Below, piece by piece: positions 52,261 to 63,417 of a DNA stretch of 64,000 bases (the stretch's first letter is position 1; every line of letters begins with the position of its first letter). The stretch comes from Mesostigma viride. Taxonomy: Eukaryota > Streptophyta > Mesostigmatophyceae > Mesostigmatales > Mesostigmataceae. A model generated the notes under the pieces. The model worked only from the letters and a program-made list of their open reading frames with translations. It did not search any database and was not told the origin of the DNA. The translations under genes and the position numbers were made by a program. Where the stretch lies: assembly GCA_009746045.1 (NCBI GenBank), contig RPFO01000649.1, positions 41,001-105,000 on the forward strand, given 5' to 3'.

Positions 52261-54533
52261 TTGTTGGGGAGCCAGTTAGAGTCCCGGGTTTTTATTATTT
52301 AATTAAAACCTTTTGTTTGTTTGTTTGTCCTGCAGCCGTTCAAGGCACTTGGGTACTTCTTTAATTAAATTTCTTTTGTTTGTTTGGTAGATATGGTACA
52401 CGCCGTCCCCAACCCGCCCGGCGGCCCCCCTTTCGGCGGCCACAGGCCGGCTATAGTCAGTGGAGGTCTCAGGTCAGTGATACCCTATTTAATTGCTCAA
52501 GGCCCATAAGTATCGCACATGAGTAGTACATCTTACATGTACTGTAGACACGCTCAGGCCTCAGCCTCTACTGAGTACCGACCGACGTGCCCTGCCGAGG
52601 CAGTAGAGCATGGATTGCTGGATGCAAAAGCGGTTCACTTGGTTCGCGCCTCACCCCGCGCTCGGCCTGCGTCTCGCGGGTTTTTTTCGATTTTCACGAT
52701 ATTTCATGTTCCCCGCCTGTCCAAGGTATTTCCGAAGGTTTTATGTACTTTATATAATATAATATAAAGTGTTTGTTTGTTTTCTCACAGGGCGACGACC
52801 CCGTGCCCACATGAGTTAATTAATTAATTTTGTTTGTTTGTTTGTTGAGTCCAGTCCTCAGCCCCCGGAGTTAATTAATCTTCGGAGCACGCTGAACAGG
52901 TCATTCGTGGGTACGGGTGGGGGAGGCAGGTCTTGCCACTCTTGTTCAGGCAGAAGAGTTTATTCTTATGCACACGGCACTCCTGGGTCACTAGGAGCCA
53001 CTTGTACCACTCTTTGACCTTCACCACCACCTTTGCCTTCTGCCCCAACCCTCCTCTCACCTGGGTCATCAGTGTAGAGGGTACATGGAGGGCAACAATT
53101 GTTGGATGCACAACGTAGCTGTGACAACAGGTAGTCATATCTGTTGCATGCGCGAGTGGTGACGCGCAGTAGTAGCTACTCTGGTTGGCTGCTGCACTGT
53201 TACAGGTGGTCACACTTGTTCTTTTCCTTCATTGGGTTGTTTTATTTTCTTTAGGTGCTGGTACTAAGTCATGCCAGTATCTTGGAGACAGGCAGGTAGT
53301 ATAGCCAGTCTGGCTAGCTGCTGCGCTGTCACGGGTGGTCACACCTGTCCTTAATTCTTCTTTCTTTTGTTGTTTGGTTATTTCCATATGCTGCTAGTCA
53401 TGCCAGTATGTTGACACTGTGTCCCTGTGGTTGTAGCCGTTAGCTGCCTGTACCTTGTGCCTCCTTTGCAGGGGCCAGGATGGCTGCCTGTGCTCACCTT
53501 ATAGGTGCTATAGTGACAATTGCTATCTTTAGTAGCATTGTCCCTTGTAGTCTTTAGTGACTGCAATATTCTAGCAATATTTGTATCAGCTGTGACAGCA
53601 GCTAGTAGTAGCTGTGTTGTCTAGGTTGGTCTTATTTGCTACTAAACATCGCAATTAGGGATACCCTCATGGCTGTTGCTGTCTCTTTGTTGGGATCAAT
53701 AAGTTAAAGTGACAGTTGTTGCAACAGTTAGTCATAGCTGGTGCCATCATGAGTATTTTGTCTCTTTTGCTTCTTTTGGTTCTTGTGTATATGGCCCTCA
53801 CGGCCGTCCATGTGAAGTGCATCAACACTTTACCTCTTTTGTTTCCTTAGTGGTTGTCGCCGGCGTTCCACCGGCTTGTTCCTTTGTGCATCATGTCCAT
53901 CTTCAAGCGTCGGCCTGTTTGGCAAGGGTACTTTATGTTTCTTACCTTTGACGTATCTATGTGACGTGGTTGTTTCAGAATGATGCGCTTGGTTGTTGTA
54001 GCTCGGGACCGTAGTAACCTTACTTTTCCTTCCAGTCAGGGAGGGTTCTATCAGCATATGCTTTGCAACCTTCCTAGTTGCAGATTTCACTTTGCTGAAA
54101 TGCATGCTCTTGTGGACGTTCATGGACATCATTTCCCACGTGTGGATCCTACAGGGTTCCCAGTACTCCTGTCATGCACACTTGTCTCCTCTTACTTTTT
54201 CCTTCCAGTCAGGGAGGGTTACGTCGCCACAATGTGCAACCTTCTTAGTTGCAGGTTCTAGGCAATGGAGCACTTAGCTGCATGAAGGGCCCGGGATTGT
54301 TGTTGATTTTTGTTGCTTGACATAACAATCTATGGATCTTATAGGGTTAGCAGTACTCCTTCAGTCTGAAGGCGCTATTAGCATTTTGTTCTCTTCCCTG
54401 TTCTAAGGGGAGTTAGGACTCTTCACATGGGGTGCATTGGGTTTTACCATCACCCCCACATCATCTATCCTCAGTCGCATTCAGCCCCTTGCCATCACCC
54501 CATCCCTGCACAGCCACCGTGCCAGGAGCTAGC
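52261..54533. other. Gene-poor region with short duplications
   Basis: No recognisable gene. TTTGTTTGTTTG with TTAATTAA occurs at 52296-52400 and 52800-52850. GGTGGTCACAC-type segments repeat at 53190-53350. TTCCTTCCAGTCAGGGAGGG with TGCAACCTTC repeats at about 54025 and 54203. Confidence 0.45.
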
Positions 54534-54791
54534 AATCGGTGTTCTCTGAATGTAGTTTCTTTATAACAGATGAGAATGAACGCCGCTATGTGAGTGGTAC
54601 TACGGGACGGTGGGCCTTGGGCTGGACCGGTTCCATGAGTTAGAATTAGTTGGCCAGTTTTGTATGGCCATTTCTAGTTCGTTAAGTTAAGTAGCAATTA
54701 AGTTACTGTTGCTGACGGCTCATGAGGCGAGCCCGGGCTACGCCGCCCTAAAGTGCCAATTGCACGATGTTCTAGGTCTCTTTTTCTTGTA
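54534..54791. repeat. Short dispersed repeat A, copy 1
   Basis: 258 bp from ATCGGTGTTCTCTGAATG to TCTAGGTCTCTTTTTCTTGT, nearly identical to 55906-56162. No coding capacity. The T-rich end fits a short retroposon, but no pol III boxes were confirmed. Confidence 0.88.
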
Positions 54792-55783
54792 ATCGGATGT
54801 ATGGGGTATGGGTATGGCGGATTACAAGAAATTTAATGCTGCCCTAATCGCGTCAGCCTTTTGGCTGGCGGTGGCCGATTAGAGATGGCGCGTGATTGAC
54901 ATAGCTTGAACAGTCACGTGACTGTGAAAAAGAAATTAATTACCCTCGTCGGTTTTCTCCCCGCAGCTGGGTTCTTGGCCGACGAGAGACTATAAAATAC
55001 TTCGCGTTTGCCTGCGCGTGGCACCTGTACGGAACTCTGAAACCATGAGTAAGATTTCCGTGCCACGCTGCAGTGCCTACCGCTTTGCTGCGGAATGTCG
55101 CAGCAGGGTTGCAGTTCCTGACTACTGACTGCCGAAGGAAGGGTGGTCGGGTTACTTTCAGTGGGCATTGTGATGGACGACAAGTCTGTCGGCCCTCGCG
55201 TAAGTAGAAAAATATTTACCAGCATCCGCTCTTATGGGTGCGTGAGGTCTCGGGAATGTGGTGGGGACGAATTATGCAATATTTCGATTCAGACCGAGAC
55301 TTAAGGGGCCAGTTTAACAGACGGACCTGGGCCGGGCAGGACCAAATATTTTGGCCGGCCCAGTTGCGCTTGCGCTTTATCGGCCGCTGGGGTGTGTGAT
55401 GAGAGCCTGCTCATCAACTAAAACCTGAAATATGGAAAGTTACTCCCCCAGGTGACAACGTTGACAGTAATCGAGATATGGTGGCATCGGGTGACGTCCT
55501 ACAAGTTGTCGTCACGTTAGGGCGGCACTGGCCTTTGAGGGAGGTCCGTGGTCGTTAAACGAGGCGTCTTCTTCCTTGTCTTTGCGTGCACATTCAACAC
55601 CCTCTTTTACTGGCCGAGGGTGGAAGGCTGGGGGGGGCCCTGCGAAGGGTTATCGTGCATGAGGCTCGCTACAGCCGCCGGCGATTGTAATGGTCGTGAC
55701 CGTTGCGGCAGGGCAGCCTCGAGAGCCACTGAGCGAAAGTGGTTGGCGGAGCTTTGGAGATAAAGCACCAGGAAAGGGGGGTT
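54792..55783. other. Spacer between repeat A copies
   Basis: No recognised gene; starts with an ATCGGATGTATGGGGTATGG tail that resembles the LINE tail near 2175. Confidence 0.4.
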
Positions 55784-56321
55784 GGGTAACGAGAACTACA
55801 ATCAATCATGAAATGGGTGCAGCGTGGCAGGCTCACTCATGGGTTCTGTAATTGCCCACTTATTGTTTTAATCAAATGTTGGTGGATTGGTAATAGTGGG
55901 AATAGAATCGGTGTTCTCTGAATGTAGTTTCTTTATAACAGATGAGAATGAACGCCGCTATGTGAGTGGTACTACGGGACGGTGGGCCTTGGGCTGGACC
56001 GGTTCCATGAGTTAGAATTAGTTGGCCAGTTTTGTATGGCCATTTCTAGTTCGTTAAGTTAAGTAGCAATTAAGTTACTGTTGCTGACGGCTCATGAGGC
56101 GAGCCCGGGCTACGCCGCCCTAAAGTGCCAATTGCACGATGTTCTAGGTCTCTTTTTCTTGTCCCCCCCCCCCCCCCCCTTCTTGTGTTTGTTTCTAGGG
56201 TAACGAGAACTACAATCAATCATGAAATGGGTGCAGCGTGGCAGGCTCACTCATGGGTTCTGTAATTGCCCACTTATTGTTTTAATCAAATGTTGGTGGA
56301 TTGGTAATAGTGGGAATAGAA
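55784..56321. mobile_element. Repeat A copy 2 inserted between 124-bp direct duplications
   Basis: The 124-bp segment GGGTAACGAGAACTAC...GGGAATAGAA is present at 55784-55907 and 56198-56321. Between them are repeat A (to 56162), a C run of about 17 (56163-56179) and a short T-rich tail. This looks like an insertion with a very long target duplication. Confidence 0.85.
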
Positions 56322-56887
56322 GTAGTAATCCTTGCTGTTAATCGGGGTTGCTGTTGGTCATACCTGCTGTTTGCTGGGATTGATGTCAGGTGATAATGGG
56401 TGTTCCTACCCATTGTTGTGGGTGTGTGGCACGTTTCTGTTGCAGGTAGTTGTTAGGGATACTATATCCACCTGGCCACAATATATCCCAGCCTGATTTA
56501 TTTCTTGTTGGATTTATTACTTATGGACTGGGAATTTGATAGCTATGATGAGCTAGATGGATTGGGCTCAATGAGCTGATCAATATTCATGTGCCATAGT
56601 CCTATACTTGGACATGGATGACTTGTACCCTGAGTCAGCCTAGTAGCATCACGTATTTGATTGACAAGTGGTGCTATGGCCTATTGGACAAGTGTTTGGT
56701 CCATGAGCTGACAAGTGTTGGCAGCTCATGATGACACATGTTATGACTTACATGATGACAAGTGGGTAGACTCATTGCATGACACTTGTCACTCCAAGGA
56801 GAAGAGATGTGTCACTTTATTAATCATGTTATGTGGCACATTATTACGTAGACACTTGGCATCTAGCTATTATGCCAGCTCATTGGA

Positions 56888-56990
56888 TCATGTCTAGAAT
56901 GTTCTAGGAATGTTCTAAGAATATGCCAGGAATATTCCTGGAATATACTGAGAATATGCTGGGAATATGCTAGGATTATGCTAGGATGTT
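56888..56990 (+). promoter_or_regulatory. Tandem GAA/TTC motif array in solo LTR, heat-shock-element-like
   Basis: GAATGTTCTAGGAATGTTCT, then GGAATATTCCTGGAATAT and several GAATATGCTAGG units, about 60-150 bp upstream of the TATA box. Alternating GAA and TTC resembles heat-shock factor sites, although some spacings are one base too long. Confidence 0.4.
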
Positions 56991-57046
56991 TCTACAAGCT
57001 TCTGTGATGATGTCATTGCTGATGTCATCCTTCCTAGCCTAAAAGG

Positions 57047-57055
57047 TATAAAAGG
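57047..57055 (+). promoter_or_regulatory. TATA box of the solo LTR
   Basis: TATAAAAGG, about 80 bases before AATAAA, the usual compact R-region arrangement. Confidence 0.7.
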
Positions 57056-57274
57056 AAACTGCCCCCTAAGGGCAGGTACCTCCATTCGACCTCCATTCAA
57101 CCTCCATTCAAGCTCTTCTCCAACTATTATATTCTAATAAAGCCATTTATTCTTCCACGTAAATTGTCTTCAACCTCTCTTTCTTTCAGCACCTGCAAGG
57201 TGTGTGGGTAGCAAGGCCAAGCACAAGGCATTGTGTAAAACCCATTAGTTTCCTCTCCCAATCCAAACAGTAGT

Positions 57275-58580
57275 TATACCTATTTTTTTTTTTTTTTACT
57301 CAATACTAGTAGCGGTAATGCTGGTAACCGTGGCAATGGTTTATCGGACATCTACCATGATGACAGGGGCTCGTGATAGCTCAGTACCGGGGAGTTCCTC
57401 GACTACGGCTTCGCAAGGCAACCCCTTTAGATGGATTAGCAAGGGGGTTGGATTAGGAAAAAGTTGGACGTGTTTGTAGGGGCAGCCTTGCTTGTGGACC
57501 TGATCACTCCACTCTCACTGCCATTCGGACACATGTTTCGTAGACACTGCCTTGTCCTGAACTTCACACCCCTTTCTCCCCAGTCTGGGAGTACCCTTGT
57601 TGGTACAATGTCTTTGTACCTCAGTTGTGGCACGTCAATTTTGGCTTGATATTCTATCTGTTTGGTTTGTTTGGAATTTTTTTCCCTTTCCCCCCCCCCC
57701 CCTCCGGGTGCTTTCCGTCGCGAGGGCGCTCCGATTCCCATAGAGGGGGGAGGAGAGAAGAAGGAAGAGGCTTCACAGCCCCTTAGGGGGGGGAGGAGTC
57801 ACATGGATAGGCATCTGTGTGTTACCCAGTTAGTGGACTGAAGGGAGAGACTCCCATCCCCCTTAGGGGGGGGAGGAGTCTGTGTGAGAAAGCACTGAGG
57901 TTACTAGTGTTATTACTAGTGGTGAGATCAGGTGCATGTGTTGGTATGTGTATAGTAGATAGGTGGTTGGGTGTCCCTGGTTCATCAGGGACAAGGGTCA
58001 GCTGCACTATGATGTGTGCGCTTAGAAGATGTATGTAGGTGTATGGGGTGTGCATAAAGGATTGGAAGATGCGTATGCGTGTCAGAGGAATCTTTCAATT
58101 TTTTTTTAATTTTCACTTTGTGTGGTTTTCTCCATGCAAAGGCACACGCAGGGCTCCCCCTTAGGGGGGGGAGGTATCTCATCTCTTTCGTGCGATGGAT
58201 GTGCGCAGTCATGCACACTTGTCTCTTCCCCACCACACCAATACCAGCCGCAGGTCCGCAAGGAGGAGCTATCTGCTCTTCAAGACCCCGCTCTTCAGGA
58301 GGGGTTGGACCTCGGCGTTAGTTCATTCGGCGCGGAGTCCCCCTTGTAGTCATACGAGGTGGCGAGGGACACCGATTTCATAAGGGTTACGTACGTCGGC
58401 GCAGTGGCGGCAGTCAGCGCTAGGGCGGCCGTCGGGCGAAGTATCACACGCGACTTCCGTCGCAAGCGTATATTTGTGCAACGGTGGTAAGCCACCGTAC
58501 ATGGAGCCCGCGCTATGCCCCTCAGGTATAGTGGCGACGGGCGACAAGGACAAGGAGACACAGTGGCCACATAGGCGAGT
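57275..58580. other. Degenerate region with repeated CCCTTAGGGGGGGGAGG
   Basis: CCCCCTTAGGGGGGGGAGG-type strings occur near 57783, 57860 and 58157. No recognised gene; probably the degenerate leader or internal part of the LTR element ending at 60473. Contains the inverted dispersed repeat at 57395-57470. Confidence 0.4.
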
Positions 58581-58582
58581 CG

Positions 58583-58900
58583 ATGGACGCATCGGCGAGT
58601 CATTTGTTGGACAACATGGTTTCCGGCGTTAACAAGGCGTCCGACCTCTCTTCGCAGTCCGCGGTGGAGGTCGAGCAGCGGGTTTTCTCCCAGCTGCAGG
58701 CGCTGCGTTTAGGTTTGGAGAAACAGATGGTTGCACAGGCGGAGTTTTTTTTTTTTAGGCGCGGTTGTCCACCACGATGGAAGCGGTACTCCAAAAGGTG
58801 ATGGAGCGGATGTTGACTCCCCAAGCGGCGGCGGGACCTGGGGCTTCTGCACCTTTCAGTGCAGGACCCAATCAGGTCGCGCCTTAAGGGCCGGGCGGGG
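58583..58900 (+). pseudogene. Gag-like N-terminal fragment, frameshifted
   Basis: MDASASHLLDNMVSGVNKAS then VEVEQRVFSQLQALRLGLEK, a coiled-coil-like stretch. A T run at 58745-58754 shifts the frame, after which TTMEAVLQKVMERMLTPQAA follows. Position upstream of an LTR suggests Gag; no zinc knuckle is seen. Confidence 0.35.
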
Positions 58901-59757
58901 CAGTCACCAGCGCGACGTTACCGGTGGGTACTGTGACCGTTGCGGGTGGTAATTCCGGGGTTGTGGGGCCGTCAGGTCCCCCAATGACGGGGCTTTCCAG
59001 TGCGCGTCCAGGGATCGCACCGGGGCCGTCAGGTCCCCTCGTGGCGGGGCTTTCCAGCTCCTCCCACCGACCTTTGGCTCCTGTCCAGGTTCCCCTCAGG
59101 GGTCTGGGTGGACCTCCCTATTGCCGCGTGTGGCGATAGTACGGGCGTGCGATTGGTCATGGTCACATGACAGTTTACATTGTGTTCTTCACCACATTGT
59201 CCTATCGGGTTGGAGCTTTTGGCACCTTGCTTGCCATTGGTAGACTGATCTATTTGGGACGTCGTTGAGTTGGTGACATTTGGCGACACTCGGTGATCTT
59301 TGGCGACTTTTGGCTACTTTATTGTAGTATGGCCTTTATTGGCTCTTGTGATGAGAATTTGGAGGTTGAGCCACCTGCGTGTGATGTATCACCTCGTGCA
59401 GTTACAGTGGTGTTCGTGTCGATGCCTGTATTGACTATCCTCACTTTGGATGTGTTACGATTCACGTATATCCGTGGCTAAACTTGTGGTGATCGTGGAG
59501 ACCTTGGCTCACTGCCCTGTGTCTTGGCCCCTCGCTTCTGTCCTTTGGGCATGCATCCTTCTTCTGCGTGCCGCGCGGCCAATGGACGGGATCTGAGTTG
59601 GGCTTGCCCGATGGACCAGCTTAGTCGTGCAAGCTGGTCCCTGCCCCATCGGGACCATAGGTCACTCATGGGTTGCACCATGCGTATACGGAGTCTAGCA
59701 TGTTCTGGGCGTGGTTGTCGTTGGTCACTTGGGCTAGCGGGGTAGCCGACCTCTCCC
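58901..59757. other. Degenerate internal region of the second LTR element
   Basis: Contains a Gly/Pro/Ser frame with repeated GPSGP and AGLSSS units (58924-59139) and small unrelated frames. No pol motifs. Confidence 0.4.
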
Positions 59758-60473
59758 CAGAGAGGGGGGAGGAGTGTTGCGTCCAAGCCTATTTAATTAG
59801 GTTCCTTTAGTGGACAGTTCGGCGCAACAATGTGAAATAGGCGAAGTCTTAGTGTTCGACTATTTAGGACTATTTGTACAGCCGGTTCATACGGCGTTGT
59901 ACTTGCTATTCAGTGGTTTTGTAGTACTTTCGGTACTTTGGTTTATCTGTAGGTGCGCAGCATGTCAATGTGCGTGGACCTAGTATAAGTCGTTTTGGGT
60001 CGTACAGTCAATTCGTGTGAACCGTAGCGCCCTAGAGATCTCGGTTAATTGACCATGCGTCCAAGCAGTGCTGCTTGGCACTGCTTGGCAACGCCGTGAG
60101 ACGCCAAGGTTAATAGTGTGTGGGAACGTTCACCATTGTCACCCCCGGAATGAATGAAATGAATTGAGTTAATCTCTTTCTCTTTCCGGCTGGGTCACGC
60201 CCGCGGGTTTAGGAAATGCATGGTCCTGAATTCCTGTCGTAAATGCTACATGTACCTCGGGAGGCATTAGCCACGCTTCCCTATAGAGGTTGTCTCACCG
60301 CAGACTATAACCGGCCAGGGTCAACTGCGCCAGGTCAATTATGTTAGATTAGTTATCGTCCATACTAGTCATGGTGTGGATTGCGTAGATTAATATAGCG
60401 ACCACTGTTCATAATGGTCTATTATGAATCAGGTGTAGATCTTTCGCAGCCGGCAGTCAGCCGGGATGTAAAA
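59758..60473 (+). mobile_element. Polypurine tract and 3' LTR of a second LTR element
   Basis: AGAGAGGGGGGAGGAG (59759-59774) precedes TGTTGCGTCC. The LTR runs about 699 bp to GCCGGGATGTAAAA. Both ends resemble the 670-bp LTR at 41367-42036: the start has a hairpin TGTTGCG...CGCAACAATG, and the end has TAGATCTTTCGC before GGGAYGTAA. It is therefore a diverged relative in the opposite orientation. Confidence 0.7.
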
Positions 60474-60718
60474 TCACGTGTCTATTAATTAATTAATGTT
60501 CGTGGATTCTTATGTACAGCCGCAGCCCGCAGGCTGCAAAACTAAGTTTGTCAGGTTGCATTCGCGCTTTTCACCTAAGCCGGCCAGCAGGCGGGGAAAT
60601 TTGCGCGCCAGTGGGGCTTGCGTATTTTGCTGCCTAAAATCACGTAGCGGGTCCGGACTTGGCAAAAAATGGCCTCCTGCGCGGCCAAAAATGGCCTGAC
60701 ACAGGTCTACAAATTGAG
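60474..60718. other. Spacer
   Basis: No gene; begins CACGTGTCTATTAATTAAT, also found in the LINE tail near 2065. Confidence 0.35.
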
Positions 60719-60842
60719 TCATTACCGCGTTAAGTTGCGATGGCCTCCATGCTTAAGTTGCGGTCGCCCCCCAAAACTCGGCGACGCAACTTAACGCGGG
60801 AACGCAACCTTAGGAAACGCAACTTAACGCGGGAATGACTGT
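60719..60842. mobile_element. MITE-like inverted repeat, about 120 bp
   Basis: ATTACCGCGTTAAGTTGCG on the left pairs with CGCAACTTAACGCGGGAATG on the right, ending ACTGTA. On the minus strand it starts TACAGTCATTCCCGCG, a Tc1/mariner-like terminus. Confidence 0.6.
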
Positions 60843-60872
60843 AGTGATGTCCGGTATCAGGGCGTAGAGCAC

Positions 60873-61500
60873 ATCTAGCTCTAGCAGGAGGGGTGACATG
60901 TCCAGCCAAAATTTCACGGGTACTAGGGTCTGGCCCCAAGGCTGCCGGTGGCTGCATTGGTCCGGCCGCTATATAAATATAGGGGCTGCGGCTGAAATAG
61001 CCTGCGGGCGGGTGGTCATGGCCCCCATATGGCGAGCCTACTGCCAAAGGGGATTTGCCACGTGGCAAGTGCTCGTCTGCTGCGTTGTCTTCACACGCTT
61101 CCGCGTTGGCTACAATTCCCTTCCGCGGACACCTTTCAGCGGGGAAAGTCCCCCCGGGCTTCCGGGGCAAATTCAGCAAGCGCTGCGGAACTTCGATACT
61201 AAATTTTCGTTTTTTGTTGGTACCGTACAGCCAATCATTTTGCGCCCGGATCAAATTGTGATCTGGTCACTGAACACGAAAATTTCAGCGCGTTGGGGGG
61301 GGGGCATATGGGGGCCGGCTGTCGGCGCACCGGTGGCGGCGCCCCAGGGGGGCGCTAGCATACTGGGGGCCAGCAAGTTTCATTCCGGCGGTTGGCATTG
61401 GACCCTGAGTTCAATATGGGGGCCGGACATTTCGACCTGGCGGTGGCGGTATTGGGCCCCCAAATAGCATGGCTGTATGTCACCCCTCCTGCTCTAGCAG
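60873..61500. mobile_element. Short element with inverted ends GTCACCCCTCCTGCT
   Basis: AGCAGGAGGGGTGACAT at about 60882-60899 and ATGTCACCCCTCCTGCT at about 61479-61495 are inverted copies. Inside, CCCCCATATGG and CATATGGGGGCCGGC recur in both directions. No coding sequence is recognised. Confidence 0.55.
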
Positions 61501-61564
61501 CAGACCTAAAAATATCACGGAAATGTCTACTGGCATTCGCGCCGCGCCGCTTCCCATCTCCGCT

Positions 61565-61653
61565 TATCCCTTAAATGGTGCTCGCGCCTATTTCTAGGCG
61601 CGAGTTCAACTCGCGCCTATATACAAATAGGCGCGAGCACCATTTAAGGGATA
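61565..61653. repeat. 89-bp nested palindrome
   Basis: Perfect 29-bp arms at 61565-61593 and 61625-61653 (core GGTGCTCGCGCCTATTT). The 31-base centre is itself almost palindromic (AGGCGCGAGTTCAACTCGCG). Confidence 0.95.
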
Positions 61654-61686
61654 AAGGGCAATTTTCCAGGTAAATAGGTGTACGTT

Positions 61687-61820
61687 TATTCCAAATATAG
61701 CCAATAGGTAATCCCTGCTAAGCCTAGGGTATCAAGATGTCAGTGGCTAAAACGGAGCCTTACTAGACCACGGAAGCCACTGGACTTCTAATGGGTTGTC
61801 ATTGGGCAATGTTTAGGGCA
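61687..61820. repeat. Direct repeat C, copy 1
   Basis: CCAAATATAGCCAATAGGTA through GGACTTCTAATGGGTTGTCA recurs at 63836-63957 with few changes. Followed by tandem GGGCATTTTTTA units and a GGGCAATTTTCCAGGTAAAT end that also starts at 61656. Confidence 0.9.
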
Positions 61821-61874
61821 TTTTTTAGGGCATTTTTTAGGGCAATTTTCCAGGTAAATAGGTGTACGTTTATT

Positions 61875-61992
61875 CATGTCCCACGTAGCTCCCACAAAAA
61901 CCAGCATCTTCATTAAAACAATAAGTGGAAGCATACATGTGACACTAATTGACATGCCCGGAGGCACGCCGTTCAAGGCCCTTCATGAAGTA
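61875..61992. repeat. Direct repeat D, copy 1
   Basis: ATTCATGTCCCACGTAGCTC to CTTCATGAAGTACGTTGCCC, identical at 62453-62580. It carries the open frame HVAPTKTSIFIKTISGSIHV, probably a repeat-borne coincidence or fragment. Confidence 0.92.
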
Positions 61993-62037
61993 CGTTGCCC
62001 TAGAGGCAACCAAGACAAGGGTGGGTGGGTGGGGAGC

Positions 62038-62457
62038 AAAGAAAGAGGCCGACAAAACCAGCCAGAGCGGCTTTTAGTCGCAAAACCTCCCTTATCCCTA
62101 GCTAACTGACGTCATTAAACCCTTATGTTTAGTGGATGCTAGTAAGACGCTAACCGTACAGACCGGGGGTAGAATATCCCGAATCTGCACGGCTAGTATT
62201 AAATAATGCGTAGGTTGTTCTTTTCAGGGGCACTGCACCTCACGCCCCGTTCCGCCCGGGTATAATCAACCCAAGCGCGGAACGCACATTTTATTTAATT
62301 CATTTTTCAACCATGCACTATATTGCATCTACTAATCACAAAAGCTCTAGCCAAACAGCTACGAGTAAACACTGCGACCTATAAGCCGCTCATCCAGCGG
62401 CCTCTTGTTCCCGCATTCACGTATAGAAGAAACTCCGTTCAAAGAACCCCGATTCAT
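62038..62457. repeat. Direct repeat E, copy 1
   Basis: 420 bp from GCAAAGAAAGAGGCCGACAA to AACTCCGTTCAAAGAACCCC, identical or nearly so at 63418-63836. No gene is recognised. CGGGTATAATCAACCC lies in the middle. Confidence 0.93.
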
Positions 62458-62580
62458 GTCCCACGTAGCTCCCACAAAAACCAGCATCTTCATTAAAACA
62501 ATAAGTGGAAGCATACATGTGACACTAATTGACATGCCCGGAGGCACGCCGTTCAAGGCCCTTCATGAAGTACGTTGCCC
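62453..62580. repeat. Direct repeat D, copy 2
   Basis: Second copy of the 61875-61992 segment, directly after repeat E copy 1. Confidence 0.92.
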
Positions 62581-63417
62581 AATCACCCCCGCCCTGGCTT
62601 TCCCTTGAAGCCGCACTCCACCTTGCTCGTTGTCACAAGTGACCGCCCTGCCGCAAAACGGGAGCCCCCCCACATCGGGAGGCGTGTGCCCGGCGGCTGT
62701 GGATGCATGGCCAGGCCCAAAAAGGCCCAGCGCATTTGCACTGCGATTGCGCACGGCCAGCCTATCATGACCCCTCTCGGGGCCCCGAGTCGGTACCGCT
62801 ATGGCCGTCTCCCCATAGACCCGGGGTGCTTCGAGAAAAAACGTGGACCTAGCCCAGGCCCCGCCAGCCCGGATGCCCGAGGCCACAGCCCCAGGCACCT
62901 GGCTGAACGAGAGTCCGTTCAGCCAAGACCGCATTCCCCCCCGAGGTTTCTATGCGTGGGGAAAAAATTTCTAGCTTAGACGCTTTTCCCATCGCCGTCC
63001 CCAGCCCCAACCACCCCCCCTCGGCGGAAGGCAATTGCAAAGTTTGCTGGCCAGCAGCAATTTCCGAAGAAAAAGCCGCAGGCCGCGGACCGAGACACGG
63101 GTCGCCAGTGCCAGCCATCCGGCTCCAACCCGGGGTGCAAGCATCCCCAGGTACGGAGCACCAGCTCGCGCACTGGGCCGACCAAGCGACAGTTGAGCAC
63201 CTGTCACGGCATCCGGCCCACCAAAGACCCCAAGCTGGGGAAAAGGTGCGGACCGGAGGTAATCTTTTTCTTTTCTTTTAGTTAACCGGGCGAGGAACTA
63301 CGCCTGGCCGGTTAACAACTGGAAGTCTCACCACTGGCCAAGTGGCCAGTGCAACCAGTGCTTTTGGGATTTTGCTCCGCAGCACCCATAGCTGCGGCTG
63401 CCGCCGCAACGACAACG
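62581..63417. other. Unique block between E repeats
   Basis: Open frames on both strands (62563-62934 minus, 123 codons; 62952-63281 plus) with no recognised family. GC-rich, and unlike the AT-richer repeats around it. Confidence 0.4.

Larger units (their letters stand above)
56451..57269 (+). mobile_element. Solo LTR, 819 bp, with 5-bp target duplication
   Basis: Starts TGTTAGGGAT and ends ATCCAAACA (TG...CA, ends partly inverted), flanked by GTAGT on both sides (56446-56450 and 57270-57274). Contains TATAAAAGG at 57047-57055 and AATAAA at 57136-57141, giving the plus orientation. U3 carries repeated TGACAAGTG motifs (56660-56790) and a GAATATGCTAGG-type array (56888-56990). No internal domain remains, as after LTR-LTR recombination. 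Confidence 0.85.
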
